A stretch of 64,000 bases of DNA, from assembly GCA_011089965.1 (NCBI GenBank), contig JAANAU010000008.1, positions 1 through 64,000 on the forward strand, given 5' to 3'. Under the pieces are notes generated by a model. The model was not told the origin of the DNA. It was given only the letters and a program-made list of their open reading frames with translations, and made no database searches. The position numbers were made by a program, and so were the translations under genes. The DNA is from Magnetococcales bacterium. Its GTDB lineage: Bacteria; Pseudomonadota; Magnetococcia; Magnetococcales; Magnetaquicoccaceae. Of the stretch, positions 1-8,858 are shown one piece after another; within the stretch, counting starts at the first letter, position 1; every line of letters starts with the position of its first letter.

Positions 1-25
1 TCAGACGAACCACATACTTGACCAT
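1..25 (-). mobile_element. 5' edge of a probable IS630-type transposase gene (runs off window)
   Basis: A reverse-strand ATG at 23-25 opens a reading frame that leaves the window after eight full codons, MVKYVVRL, with the ninth codon beginning with A. IS630-family transposases often begin in this way (MxKYxVxLT). An AGGAG ribosome-binding site lies about nine bases upstream (near 35-39). Eight residues are very little evidence, so the family name is a guess from the start motif; another small gene could begin the same way. Confidence 0.35.
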
Positions 26-31
26 GTCATA

Positions 32-64
32 CACTCCTGCTCGAATTCCCTGGAGGCAGGAGTG
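32..64. repeat. Perfect 9-bp inverted repeat covering the ribosome-binding site of the edge gene
   Basis: CACTCCTGC at 32-40 is the exact reverse complement of GCAGGAGTG at 56-64, with a 15-base loop. On the reverse strand the 3' arm contains the AGGAG ribosome-binding site of the frame starting at 25. Transcripts entering from outside could fold and hide this site. There is no run of T after the stem, so it is a poor terminator. Confidence 0.6.
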
Positions 65-96
65 TAACAGATTAACGGAAGCCTGTCAGGTTAGCT

Positions 97-3000
97 TTGT
101 CGCTCCACTACAGTCCAACTGGGCCTGCTCCAGCAGGATTTAGAAAAATTGAAAGTCTTTCTGTTGATTCATCCAATGATCGCTCTACTGGTTTGCAGGT
201 GTCAACTTATTACAATCAGCAAACGAGACAGGTTGTTATTGCTGTTGCCGGAACCAATGGTCTGGAGGATGCGACAGGCTATCCATCGCTCTATATTGGC
301 TATGGAGCGAATCAGGGGCAAATTAATCTTGCGCTGGAAAAACTTTCAAGTATACGTGCGTTTGCAAATAGAAATGATGCCTCTACCCTTATTGCCGGCC
401 ATTCCTTTGGGGGAGCCTTTGTGGATATTGGTGCGGCCACGTTTGGATTCAAAGGGGTAAAAATCGATGGTGTGGGAGGAAGTGCCATCGTCAATGATTT
501 TCAATACATTAACGCTTTAAAGCGTTACGGGATAACTCCTGTATCTGGTGGGGATGTGATTTCTGTAGGAGTCAGTGGTTTCCTTGGTCAAGGGGTCAGT
601 CTGGTTGAATACATGGGCCTGGACATCCCAGATACAACCTATTGTCATGTCGTAACAGAGCGCAGCATGGATGCCACCTGGCTTAACGTGATTGCCTCCT
701 TTGGTTTTGGTGTGCCCGGATTCGTTGCCGCCAGTGCTTTCAGTGCTTGGTACGTTCATAATGCGGACAGCATCAATGCCGGTCTGCAATCCGGCAATTT
801 TACCTGCGCGTGGGATGAATCGAACAATGCCCCGGAAAATATTGTCCTGTCCACGGATTTGTTCAATCTGGACCGACAGATGGACACTCTGTACGGCCAA
901 AGAATGTTGACTGAGGCAACATGGAATGCCTACACCGATTGGTCCACAAATGGACTGCTCAGCAGTACTTTAACTGTTACAAACAGCTTCAGTTCCATAA
1001 CCCCTATTGGGGCTTTTTATGAAAACAGGCGACCGTCACTGACTCCGGCGGCATCGATTGCCAGGAGAACTTTTCGGATTTTGAACATTTCGGGTGATGC
1101 TCTGTCGTCAACTGATCTTGCCTCATACGATGTCAATAAGGATAATAAACTGAGTGGTTCTGAAATCAACAATCTATATGCCTGGTGTGATCTGAATGAA
1201 GATGGTGCTTTGACGTGGAGCGCAACAACCACCAATGAATGGTTCAGTTTGAAAGCTGCTCTGGATTACGTCAATCTTTCCAGCGTGCGTTCCAGAGATT
1301 ATGGTCTGTATACCGTCGGCAATGGACGCTATCTGACTGCACCGATCCAATATCAAACCCCGCCAATCATGCCGGTTGCCTTGTTGCCCGGTAATCCTGT
1401 GTTGGCAAATCAAAATAATTATATGCTTGGCGTGGGGGCAGACACTTTCATTGGTACAGCGGGTGCGGACAACATTTGGGGAGACATGCATGATGATATC
1501 CTGGCTGGAAAAGCGGGGAATGATCGGATTTATGGTCAGCATCATGATGACTATATTTTTGGCAATGAGGGCGAAGACTTGCTGGATGGCGGAGACGGGT
1601 TGGATGTGATGAATGGTCAGGCTGGTAGCGATATCATGATGGGTGGGGATGGTAATGACGCATTGTATGGCGATATAATGGATAGTATCAGATATTCCTC
1701 CATTCTAAGCCGATTCGGAAGCCCTGGTTTGGATGGTCATGATCAGATGGATGGTGGATCAGGGCACGATACCATGGTTGGAAGTTTTGGAAATGATATC
1801 ATGCATGGTGGTGATGGTAATGACACGATCATAGGGTTGAATGTAAAAGGAGATTTCAACCAGGTCTTGGCATATTGGGAGACGGACAATGATGTACTGT
1901 TCGGCGGGACTGGTTGCGATGAATTATTTGCCGGTCCGGGTGACGATATCTTGGACGGTGGTAATGACAGGGATGTGATGCACGGAGGATCGGGTTGGGA
2001 TCATTTGTTCGGTGGATCAGGTTGGTTGGTGGTGAATGGCAAGGTGGAGGGGGATGAACTGTATGCCGGATCCGGCAATGACGTATTGGATGGAGGTGCG
2101 GATCTGGATAAAATGGCTGGCTGTGATGGCGATGATCAGATGTGGGGAGGAGCGGGTGATGATGAGATGCTTGGATTCACCCCGCCCAATGATCCGATGC
2201 AGACCTTGCCTGTGGGGGGTACGGATAATGATATGATGTATGGTGGTGAGGGTAATGATGTCATGATTGGTCAATTTGGCAATGACATCATCTACGGTGG
2301 TGATGGAGACGACAGGCTCTATGGGGGCCATGGCAATTCAAATCAAACGATGGCCGCAAACGAAATTGACAATGATTTCATGTATGGCGGTGCTGGTATG
2401 GATACCCTCATGGGCGGTTCTGGCGATGATTACATGGATGGCGGGGCAGGAACGGATGTGATGGCCGGACAGCAGGGCAATGATATCTATATTGTCAATA
2501 GCGTGAACGATCAGATTCTCGAAGAGAACGGTGCCGGAAGAGATCAGGTGATCAGCAGTGTCAACTACATCCTGAGCGCCCACATCGAGGAGTTGCGTCT
2601 GGTTGAAGGACGTACCATACATGGTACTGGCAACAGATTGAATAATACGATAACGGGCAATGACCAGGACAATATTTTGGATGGTGTGACCGGAGCTGAC
2701 CGGATGATCGGTGGAGAGGGGGATGATACCTTTTATGTGGACAATAGCGGTGATCGGGTTGTTGAGGCACCCTATGAGGGTACGGATGTGGTCTGCTCCA
2801 CGATCAGTTATCAGCTTGGTTCCTATCTTGAAAATTTGACGCTGTTGGATTTTTCCAAGCCGGAAAAAGGGCGCGTCGATGGGGTGGATGTTTTGGTGTA
2901 TGGTTATCCCAAAGCCTTTGAACTGGATTACTCCCAAGGTGATGCTGTTGCTGGCTTCAAAGGAACCTGTGGATTGACCTCTTTGGCCAACTTGACAACT

Positions 3001-3999
3001 CAGGTTGGCAGTCCATGGTCGGAAGCGGATATGGTGCATCTTGCCATCAATAATCGCGTGGGGTTGTATTCTGAAAACCTTGCCGACACAGAGCGTGGCG
3101 GGACCAGTGCTGAGGATCGTCAGAACTTGATGACCACTCTTGGCATTCGTAATGATATCATACAGGGCTACAATGAGCAGGCGATTGCCAATCTGATCCG
3201 TGGGGGGCGTGCGGTGATCATCGGGGTCAATGCGGGCAAACTCTGGGAGGATGTCGCCATGGATCAAACCCGGATCAACCACGTTGTCACGGTTACCGGT
3301 GTGGTTTACGACACAACCTCCACACAGATTCTGGGTTGCTATATTGCGGATTCAGGTCGGGGGCTGGTTCAAGATATGACCCGTTACGTTCCGATTGACC
3401 AGTTTCGTGCCTGTGCCTCTCTTCCCGGTGCCCATGCCATCTATACCATGGAACCGGTCAAATTGTGGAATGAGGATCTCCATGCAACAGGCAACTCTTT
3501 AGGCAACAGAATGGTTGGCAATCGTGGCAGCAATGTCCTGAATGGTCGCAGTGGCAATGATTTACTGATCGGACAGGCGGGCAATGATCAATATGTTTTT
3601 GCACGGGGGGATGATCGGGATACGATCAAGGATTGGGACTCCACCCAAGGCAATGTTGATCTGTTACGGTTCACCAATGTCAATCAGACCAATTTGTGGT
3701 TCAGTCGCCGCAATGACGAGGATACGTATGGGGATGATCTGCTGATTCAGGTCATGGGTACGACGGACAGCATCCTGATTGAGAATTGGTTTCAATCCGC
3801 CACCACCACGCGTCCGATTCGGCGAGATTATCAGATCGAGCGTATTCAGACTGCCGATGGTATGACCCTGTACAATACCGATGTGGAGCGACTGGTTCAG
3901 GCCATGGCCACTTTTGGAATACCGTCTGCCACGCAGACGAGTTGGATTCCGGGTCAGACCAGCAGTGCGGGCAAAACATTGCTCACGGTCACCCATTGA
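97..3999 (+). CDS. RTX-type secreted protein with lipase-like and C39-like peptidase regions
   Basis: A 1300-residue protein that was probably exported by the type I system just downstream. Residues 1-250 look like a lipase-type alpha/beta hydrolase, with the nucleophile-elbow motif GHSFGG near residues 100-105. From about 450 to 800 there are many acidic GGxGxD-like calcium-binding repeats. Residues 930-1125 resemble a papain-fold C39-like peptidase: CGLTSLAN with Cys near 957, HVVTVTG with His near 1061 and IADSG with Asp near 1084. A last RTX block and a tail with a DDLLIQV...IENWF pattern follow, as in haemolysin-type calcium-binding proteins. The first available start is the TTG at 97; a stop lies at 73-75 and no good ribosome-binding site is seen. 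The lipase-like region starts abruptly, so the N-terminus may have been lost to the element at the left edge. Confidence 0.8.
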   Translation: MSLHYSPTGPAPAGFRKIESLSVDSSNDRSTGLQVSTYYNQQTRQVVIAVAGTNGLEDATGYPSLYIGYGANQGQINLALEKLSSIRAFANRNDASTLIAGHSFGGAFVDIGAATFGFKGVKIDGVGGSAIVNDFQYINALKRYGITPVSGGDVISVGVSGFLGQGVSLVEYMGLDIPDTTYCHVVTERSMDATWLNVIASFGFGVPGFVAASAFSAWYVHNADSINAGLQSGNFTCAWDESNNAPENIVLSTDLFNLDRQMDTLYGQRMLTEATWNAYTDWSTNGLLSSTLTVTNSFSSITPIGAFYENRRPSLTPAASIARRTFRILNISGDALSSTDLASYDVNKDNKLSGSEINNLYAWCDLNEDGALTWSATTTNEWFSLKAALDYVNLSSVRSRDYGLYTVGNGRYLTAPIQYQTPPIMPVALLPGNPVLANQNNYMLGVGADTFIGTAGADNIWGDMHDDILAGKAGNDRIYGQHHDDYIFGNEGEDLLDGGDGLDVMNGQAGSDIMMGGDGNDALYGDIMDSIRYSSILSRFGSPGLDGHDQMDGGSGHDTMVGSFGNDIMHGGDGNDTIIGLNVKGDFNQVLAYWETDNDVLFGGTGCDELFAGPGDDILDGGNDRDVMHGGSGWDHLFGGSGWLVVNGKVEGDELYAGSGNDVLDGGADLDKMAGCDGDDQMWGGAGDDEMLGFTPPNDPMQTLPVGGTDNDMMYGGEGNDVMIGQFGNDIIYGGDGDDRLYGGHGNSNQTMAANEIDNDFMYGGAGMDTLMGGSGDDYMDGGAGTDVMAGQQGNDIYIVNSVNDQILEENGAGRDQVISSVNYILSAHIEELRLVEGRTIHGTGNRLNNTITGNDQDNILDGVTGADRMIGGEGDDTFYVDNSGDRVVEAPYEGTDVVCSTISYQLGSYLENLTLLDFSKPEKGRVDGVDVLVYGYPKAFELDYSQGDAVAGFKGTCGLTSLANLTTQVGSPWSEADMVHLAINNRVGLYSENLADTERGGTSAEDRQNLMTTLGIRNDIIQGYNEQAIANLIRGGRAVIIGVNAGKLWEDVAMDQTRINHVVTVTGVVYDTTSTQILGCYIADSGRGLVQDMTRYVPIDQFRACASLPGAHAIYTMEPVKLWNEDLHATGNSLGNRMVGNRGSNVLNGRSGNDLLIGQAGNDQYVFARGDDRDTIKDWDSTQGNVDLLRFTNVNQTNLWFSRRNDEDTYGDDLLIQVMGTTDSILIENWFQSATTTRPIRRDYQIERIQTADGMTLYNTDVERLVQAMATFGIPSATQTSWIPGQTSSAGKTLLTVTH

Positions 4000-4021
4000 G
4001 TGTGATGGTTGCAGGTTCAGG

Positions 4022-4056
4022 CCGGGCAAAGGGGCGGGATCCCCCCTTTTGCCTGG
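4022..4056 (+). terminator. Hairpin between the RTX gene and its exporter genes
   Basis: CCGGGCAAAGGGG (4022-4034) pairs with CCCC-TTTT-GCCTGG (to 4056), with one bulge and one G-T pair. Only a short T stretch follows (TCGTTTGAG). It sits 20-60 bases after the RTX stop and before the exporter gene. An attenuator there would make more substrate than transporter, as in hly-type operons; that role is inferred. Confidence 0.45.
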
Positions 4057-4113
4057 TCGTTTGAGCCATTTGGTTGTGTGGATGAGAGGCGACAACAGCA
4101 CAATTAAAGTTAT

Positions 4114-6291
4114 ATGATCATGACACACACTTCAGAGGTTGACTCAGGTTTGCTCTCTTTGTTGCTCATGACCCGGTTGCACGGCATTGCTGCGGATGCC
4201 GTGCAATTGCAGCATCAGTTTGGTCATGATCCCTTTACGGAGGAGACCATTCGGCTGGCTGCCAAGAGTTTGGGTATGACCGCCAAGGCGTTGCCGCAGG
4301 ATCCGCAACGGTTGGATCGGGCACCATTGCCGGCGATTGCCACGGATCGGGATGGACGTTTTTTTCTGGTAGGCAAGGTGGATGCGACCCGTGCGCCCAT
4401 GCGGATCCTGATTCAGCGTCCCGGAGAATCCCCGGAAACAGTCACCCTGGAGGCCCTGCTGGCACTGTGGACAGGCACGTTGATTTTTTTCACCAGCAAG
4501 GCCAGTTTTGTCGGTGATCTGGCCAGATTTGATTTCACCTGGTTCATTCCAGCCATCATCAAGTACAAAAAAACTTTCGGTGAGGCGCTTGTCCTCTCTT
4601 TTGTGCTTCAGATCATTGCTCTGGTGACACCGATGTTCTTTCAGGTCGTGATGGATAAGGTGTTGGTCAATCAAGCCATGAAAACCTTGAATGTCATTGC
4701 CATCGGTTTGATGGTTGCCATACTGTTTGAAACCATCCTGACCGGTATTCGTACGGCGGTATTTGCCAACACCAGCAGCAAAATCGATGTGGAGTTGGGA
4801 TCCCGTTTGTTTGGACATCTGCTGGCTTTACCTGTCAGCTATTTTCAGGTACGTCGTGCCGGGGATTCGGTGGCCAGGGTTCGGGAACTGGAGAACATTC
4901 GTGCCTTTTTGACCGGCAATGCCATGAGTTTGATTCTGGATATTTTGTTTTCATTTGTTTTTTTTGGTGTCATGTTCTGGTACAGTCCGACGCTCTCATG
5001 GATCGTTCTGGCATCGATTCCGGTCTATCTTGGTTTGTCTTTTATTTTTACGCCGGTTTTGCGGGCAAAGCTCGATGACAAATTCAACAAAGGAGCGGAA
5101 AATCAGGCGTTTCTTGTAGAGTCTCTCACCGGCATGGATGCCATCAAGTCCATGGCTGTCGAACCCGGGTGGCAACGATATTGGGACAAGCAGCTTGCAG
5201 CTTATATATCTGCCGGATTGTCGGTCACCAACATCACTCTGGTGGCCAGTGGTGGTGTGACCCTGGTGAGCAGATTGGTCACGGCGGGGATCATGTGGAA
5301 GGGAGCCTTGCTGGTTGTGGAGAATCAGTTGACCGTTGGTGAGCTGGTGGCTTTCAACATGCTGGCCGGACAGGTTTCGGCACCCATTTTGCGCATGGCC
5401 CAACTTTGGAACGATTTTCAGCAGATCGGCATCTCCATGAGTCGTCTGGGTGACATCTTGAATGCGCGCACCGAGCGGATGGGATCAAAGGCGCGCCTGC
5501 CGCGTCTTCAGGGGGCGATTGGTTTTGATCATGTCTCTTTTCGCTACCGTCCGGATGGTCCGGATGTGTTGCGTGACATCACCCTGCACGTTCAGCCCGG
5601 AGAACTTCTTGGCATTGTCGGTCGTTCCGGATCGGGCAAAAGCACTCTGACCAGATTGATGCAGCGTCTGTATGTTGCAAACCGTGGGCGTGTGACCATG
5701 GACGGACAGGATCTGGCCATTCTGGATGCGGCCTCGCTTCGTCAACAGATTGGCGTGGTGTTGCAGGAAAACATTCTGTTTTCCCGTTCCATTCGCGACA
5801 ATATCGCTTTGACGGATCCTGCTGCGCCGATGGAGAAGATCATGGCTGTTGCCCGGTTGGCCGGTGCTCATGAGTTCATCTGTGAGTTGCCGGAGGGGTA
5901 TGATACGTTGGTGGGTGAACAGGGCACCGGTCTGTCGGGCGGACAGCGACAGCGCATTGCCATAGCCCGTGCCTTGATGTCCAATCCACGCATTCTGATT
6001 CTGGACGAAGCGACCAGCGCCTTGGATTACGAATCTGAAAGCATTATTCAAAATAATATGCGTAATATTTGTGTTGGGCGAACGGTCATCATCATTGCCC
6101 ATCGATTGCGGGCTGTACGGGATGCGCATCGGATTGTGGTGCTGGAGCGGGGAGCGATTGCCGAGGTGGGGAATCATGAGCAGTTGTTGAACAATCCTCA
6201 TGGCATCTACGCTCATCTGTATCGGTTGCAGAGCGGTCACGAATCCCGGGTTTTTGAACTCAAGCCGGTTGAGGTTGGAGTCGGGCCATGA
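4114..6291 (+). CDS. Type I secretion ABC transporter (HlyB-like), permease and ATPase
   Basis: A 725-residue inner-membrane exporter expected to power secretion of the neighbouring RTX protein. Residues 1-140 align in layout with the C39-like domain of HlyB (for example AAKSLGM), but no catalytic Cys is present, so it should bind substrate and not cut it. Residues about 150-430 hold the transmembrane region. The nucleotide-binding domain has Walker A GRSGSGKST near 501, signature LSGGQRQR near 607 and Walker B ILILDEATSALD near 627, with AHRL as the H-loop. A second ATG lies two codons downstream (4120), and neither start has a strong ribosome-binding site. The stop overlaps the next gene by four bases (ATGA). 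Confidence 0.93.
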   Translation: MIMTHTSEVDSGLLSLLLMTRLHGIAADAVQLQHQFGHDPFTEETIRLAAKSLGMTAKALPQDPQRLDRAPLPAIATDRDGRFFLVGKVDATRAPMRILIQRPGESPETVTLEALLALWTGTLIFFTSKASFVGDLARFDFTWFIPAIIKYKKTFGEALVLSFVLQIIALVTPMFFQVVMDKVLVNQAMKTLNVIAIGLMVAILFETILTGIRTAVFANTSSKIDVELGSRLFGHLLALPVSYFQVRRAGDSVARVRELENIRAFLTGNAMSLILDILFSFVFFGVMFWYSPTLSWIVLASIPVYLGLSFIFTPVLRAKLDDKFNKGAENQAFLVESLTGMDAIKSMAVEPGWQRYWDKQLAAYISAGLSVTNITLVASGGVTLVSRLVTAGIMWKGALLVVENQLTVGELVAFNMLAGQVSAPILRMAQLWNDFQQIGISMSRLGDILNARTERMGSKARLPRLQGAIGFDHVSFRYRPDGPDVLRDITLHVQPGELLGIVGRSGSGKSTLTRLMQRLYVANRGRVTMDGQDLAILDAASLRQQIGVVLQENILFSRSIRDNIALTDPAAPMEKIMAVARLAGAHEFICELPEGYDTLVGEQGTGLSGGQRQRIAIARALMSNPRILILDEATSALDYESESIIQNNMRNICVGRTVIIIAHRLRAVRDAHRIVVLERGAIAEVGNHEQLLNNPHGIYAHLYRLQSGHESRVFELKPVEVGVGP

Positions 6292-7631
6292 GGGGGTATC
6301 ATCGCGTTCTCGCCTGGCATCTTTTGTGGCAACGTTATCGTTCGGTATGGGGTTGTTTCTGGCACCAGAGAGAGAGGTTGCGTACTGATTTTTTCAACAA
6401 GCAGGAGGCGGAATTCCTTCCCGCCAGACTCTCTTTGCAGGAGATGCCCGACTCTGCCACCTGGCGTATGACCGGACGTATATTGATGTTGTTGATATTG
6501 GTTGTTGTGATTTGGTCTGTGCTGGGTGAGATCGACATTATTGTGCGTGCCACGGGCAGGATCATTCCTTCGGCGCGCACCAAGACCATTGGGTCCGTGG
6601 ATACAGCCAGTGTCAAGGCTTTGTTCGTGACCGAAGGGCAGGAGGTCAAGGCTGGCGATCTGTTGATTGAACTGAATGCCAGCAGCAGCGATGCTGAACA
6701 TGACAAAGCCGCCGATGCCGTGGTTCAGGCCAAATTGCAGGTGGCGCGTTCCGAGGCCATGATCGAGGCGGTCAAGCGTCTCAAACCACCCCGTTTGTCT
6801 CCGGTTGAAGGGGTTGACAAAAGCCGGTGGGAGGCGGCAGAAATGCAACTTGAGAGCCAATATCATGATTTTTTTGCCAAACTTACTCGTTTTGACGGTG
6901 AAATCATGCGTTATTCGGTTGCCTTGCGTTTGGCGACCCGGCGTGCGGAGGATTTCAAGGTGTTGTTGGCGGACGGCGCGGTTGCGCGTCATGCCTGGTT
7001 GGAAAAAGAGCAGCATCGGGTGGATCTCGCCGGGCAGTTGCAGGATGCCAGAAATCAGCGTAATGCATTGATCGCGCAGATTAACAGGGAAAATCATGAT
7101 GTTTTGAATGAGGGGCACAAATGGCTTGTTGCGGCTCAACAGGATCAGCGGCGTGCCGGGGAGTATCGTAAACTTTTGAAACTCACGGCACCGGTTGATG
7201 GCACGGTTCAGCAGTTGACCGTTCACACGGTTGGGGGTGTGGTTCCGGCTGCCCAACCTTTGATGCAGATCGTGCCCAGGGAGAGTGTGGTTGAGGTGGA
7301 GGCTTTTCTGGAAAACAAGGATGTTGGTTTTGTGCATGCCGGTCAAAATGTGGAGGTCAAGATTGATGCCTTTGAGTACACCAAGTATGGGACCATGGCG
7401 GCCATGGTCAAGCATGTTTCTCAGGATGCGATTTCAGACGAGAAAAGGGGTTTGGTTTATCTTGTAAAAATTGAATTGAAAAAAAATCATATTCATGTGG
7501 ATGGCAGGAGCATCTCTTTGGCGGCTGGCATGTCGGTCAGTGCGGAGATCAAGACTGGAACCCGACGGATCATTGAGTATGTGTTGTCTCCTGTGATGAA
7601 GCATCAAAGGGAGGCGTTGCGTGAACGTTGA
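6288..7631 (+). CDS. Type I secretion membrane-fusion protein (HlyD family)
   Basis: A 447-residue periplasmic adaptor that would connect the HlyB-like exporter to an outer-membrane TolC-type channel. One transmembrane helix spans about residues 63-82 after a cytoplasmic N-terminus. A biotinyl-lipoyl-like beta segment follows (VTEGQEVKAGDLLIEL), then helical hairpin sequence, then APVDGTVQQL and the C-terminal HlyD beta domain. Its start overlaps the exporter stop (ATGA), so translation is coupled. No TolC gene is in the window. Confidence 0.92.
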   Translation: MRGYHRVLAWHLLWQRYRSVWGCFWHQRERLRTDFFNKQEAEFLPARLSLQEMPDSATWRMTGRILMLLILVVVIWSVLGEIDIIVRATGRIIPSARTKTIGSVDTASVKALFVTEGQEVKAGDLLIELNASSSDAEHDKAADAVVQAKLQVARSEAMIEAVKRLKPPRLSPVEGVDKSRWEAAEMQLESQYHDFFAKLTRFDGEIMRYSVALRLATRRAEDFKVLLADGAVARHAWLEKEQHRVDLAGQLQDARNQRNALIAQINRENHDVLNEGHKWLVAAQQDQRRAGEYRKLLKLTAPVDGTVQQLTVHTVGGVVPAAQPLMQIVPRESVVEVEAFLENKDVGFVHAGQNVEVKIDAFEYTKYGTMAAMVKHVSQDAISDEKRGLVYLVKIELKKNHIHVDGRSISLAAGMSVSAEIKTGTRRIIEYVLSPVMKHQREALRER

Positions 7632-8026
7632 ACGTTGATCGGTATTTGCGTGGCGTTTACAATGATTGGATCATTGTGCTCAAGAGTGCCGACAGCACAA
7701 GGATGTAGCCCCCCCCCTGCAAGGCCCCAGACAGTCAGATTCATCATCAGCACACCCGCGTACACCGACAACTTTCAAAAAAAAGGATTGTGTCGAGGAT
7801 TTGCTCGATATTCACCGTTCTTTAATTACGTTATTGTCTTTTTAGCGGAAGGATGAACGGAATATTGAAAAACGGCGAATGCAACATAACAAAACGCAAA
7901 TTTCAATATTTCAACAAGCCTGTAAGTATTTTGCAACCCGATGCGGGTTGATGCTTTTTGACTTGTCATTCATACGGTTACCTCTGAGACGTTTTTTTCG
8001 AACAATCCTGCAAGGAGCAACAATCC
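7632..8026. other. Intergenic region, 395 bases, with a palindrome and no convincing gene
   Basis: The region becomes AT-rich towards the next small gene. It contains the palindrome at 7793-7808 and a weak hairpin, AACCC-GATGC-GGGTT, near 7937-7951 followed by a T stretch. Short open frames here lack ribosome-binding sites and recognisable sequence. Confidence 0.5.
7793..7808. promoter_or_regulatory. Palindrome TCGAG-N6-CTCGA, copy 1
   Basis: TCGAGGATTTGCTCGA is an inverted repeat with 5-bp arms and a 6-base centre, followed by TATT. Nearly the same string occurs at 17249-17264, also upstream of a small gene, and only one of the 16 positions differs. It could be an operator for a shared regulator; the regulator is unknown. 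Confidence 0.45.
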
Positions 8027-8317
8027 ATGACTGCACGAGCTGTCACACCATCATCATGTCGGATCGATTTTTTTTTGAGAGCAGAACAGGAGGCCATGGG
8101 GCAACTGCATGATTTGCACAATCAGATCATGCACGCCAAAGCCTTATCCAATCGTCTGAAAGGGCTTTTATGCGCCAATTCTTATCGCAATACGGAAAAC
8201 AGCAAGGTGGTGCATTTGAAAAATGAATCGCGCAAATGGCACACCATTCGGCTTTCAGCCACTCAGTCCAGAAAGTTGGCGATTCTCGGAAACACAGGTG
8301 CAATGATTCCAGAATAG
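8027..8317 (+). CDS. Small hypothetical protein, 96 residues
   Basis: An AAGGAG ribosome-binding site (8012-8017) lies nine bases before the ATG. The protein is basic and mostly helical in composition, with EQEAMGQLHDLHNQI and ALSNRLKGLL segments. I recognise no family. It stands alone, 219 bases after the palindrome at 7793 and just before a hairpin repeat. A chance frame remains possible. Confidence 0.4.
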   Translation: MTARAVTPSSCRIDFFLRAEQEAMGQLHDLHNQIMHAKALSNRLKGLLCANSYRNTENSKVVHLKNESRKWHTIRLSATQSRKLAILGNTGAMIPE

Positions 8318-8440
8318 CCATTATGGAAAAGATCCCGTCATTATTTGACTGGCCTGTCGGGATGGCAACCATATCCAGGTGGACATGATCGCCTCGCTCA
8401 TGCATCGTGCCTGGGCTGTGTGCGGGGTTGTCGTCACGTC

Positions 8441-8648
8441 TCAGAGGCTGTTTGGTGATTCCTGAGCCGAGTATGGATATCCAATTATTGAAAGAAAAGA
8501 GGGGGTCTGGGGGATTCATCCCCCAGGGTTTTAATGTTTTATGTTTTAATGCTTAAAAAATAATTTATTAATATTTTTGTTTAAAATATTTAAAAGATTA
8601 AAAGATTAAAGTCCCAGGGGTTTCACCCCTGGACCCCTGATGATGGTG
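8441..8648 (+). repeat. Mosaic hairpin repeat R1
   Basis: Modules in order: end module starting TCAGAGGCTGTTTGGTGATT; the CTGGGGGA-TTCA-TCCCCCAG hairpin after a GAGGGGGT run; an AT-rich spacer with ATTAAAAG units; and the CCAGGGGT-TTC-ACCCCTGG hairpin ending in GGACCCCTGATGATGG. The second G-run hairpin of R2 and R3 is missing here. Confidence 0.9.
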
Positions 8649-8667
8649 TATTGGGCAGGAGGGGGCG

Positions 8668-8858
8668 GTGCTTGAAATTTTCGAGGAGCTGGACAGCCCC
8701 TTGATCCTGATCGTCGATGATGAAGTCCTGCAACACTTGCTGTGCATGTGCACGAAATCCGGCGATGTTCCGGGAAATTGTTCGATCCCGGTCTGGTGTT
8801 GAAATTTATCGAAATCCTTCCGGAGGTTATCAAGATCAAGGAGTCTGTCGCGTCATGA
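8668..8858 (+). pseudogene. Relic of a REC/HD-GYP response-regulator gene with its middle deleted
   Basis: A GTG at 8668 with a well-placed AGGAGG opens a frame reading LEELDSPLILIVDDE, the typical first beta strand and acidic pair of a receiver domain. It decays after about 25 residues and stops near 8807. A different frame then reads FDPGLVLKFIEILPEV and ends KIKESVAS at the TGA at 8856-8858. FDPxLVxxF is typical of the end of HD-GYP phosphodiesterase domains. The two ends of one RpfG-like gene (normally over 1 kb) therefore seem joined by a frame-changing deletion. The end still overlaps the next gene by ATGA, as in an operon. Confidence 0.6.

Noticed and set aside
2338-3282. A 314-codon reverse frame inside the RTX gene
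   Set aside because: Opposite calcium-binding repeat coding sequence; composition and position mark it as a shadow.
8717-8854. Longer N-terminus for the GAF hybrid kinase
   Set aside because: The extra 46 residues read through the deleted REC/HD-GYP relic in the wrong frame and are unlike a kinase N-terminus; the ATG at 8855 has a ribosome-binding site and an operon-type overlap.
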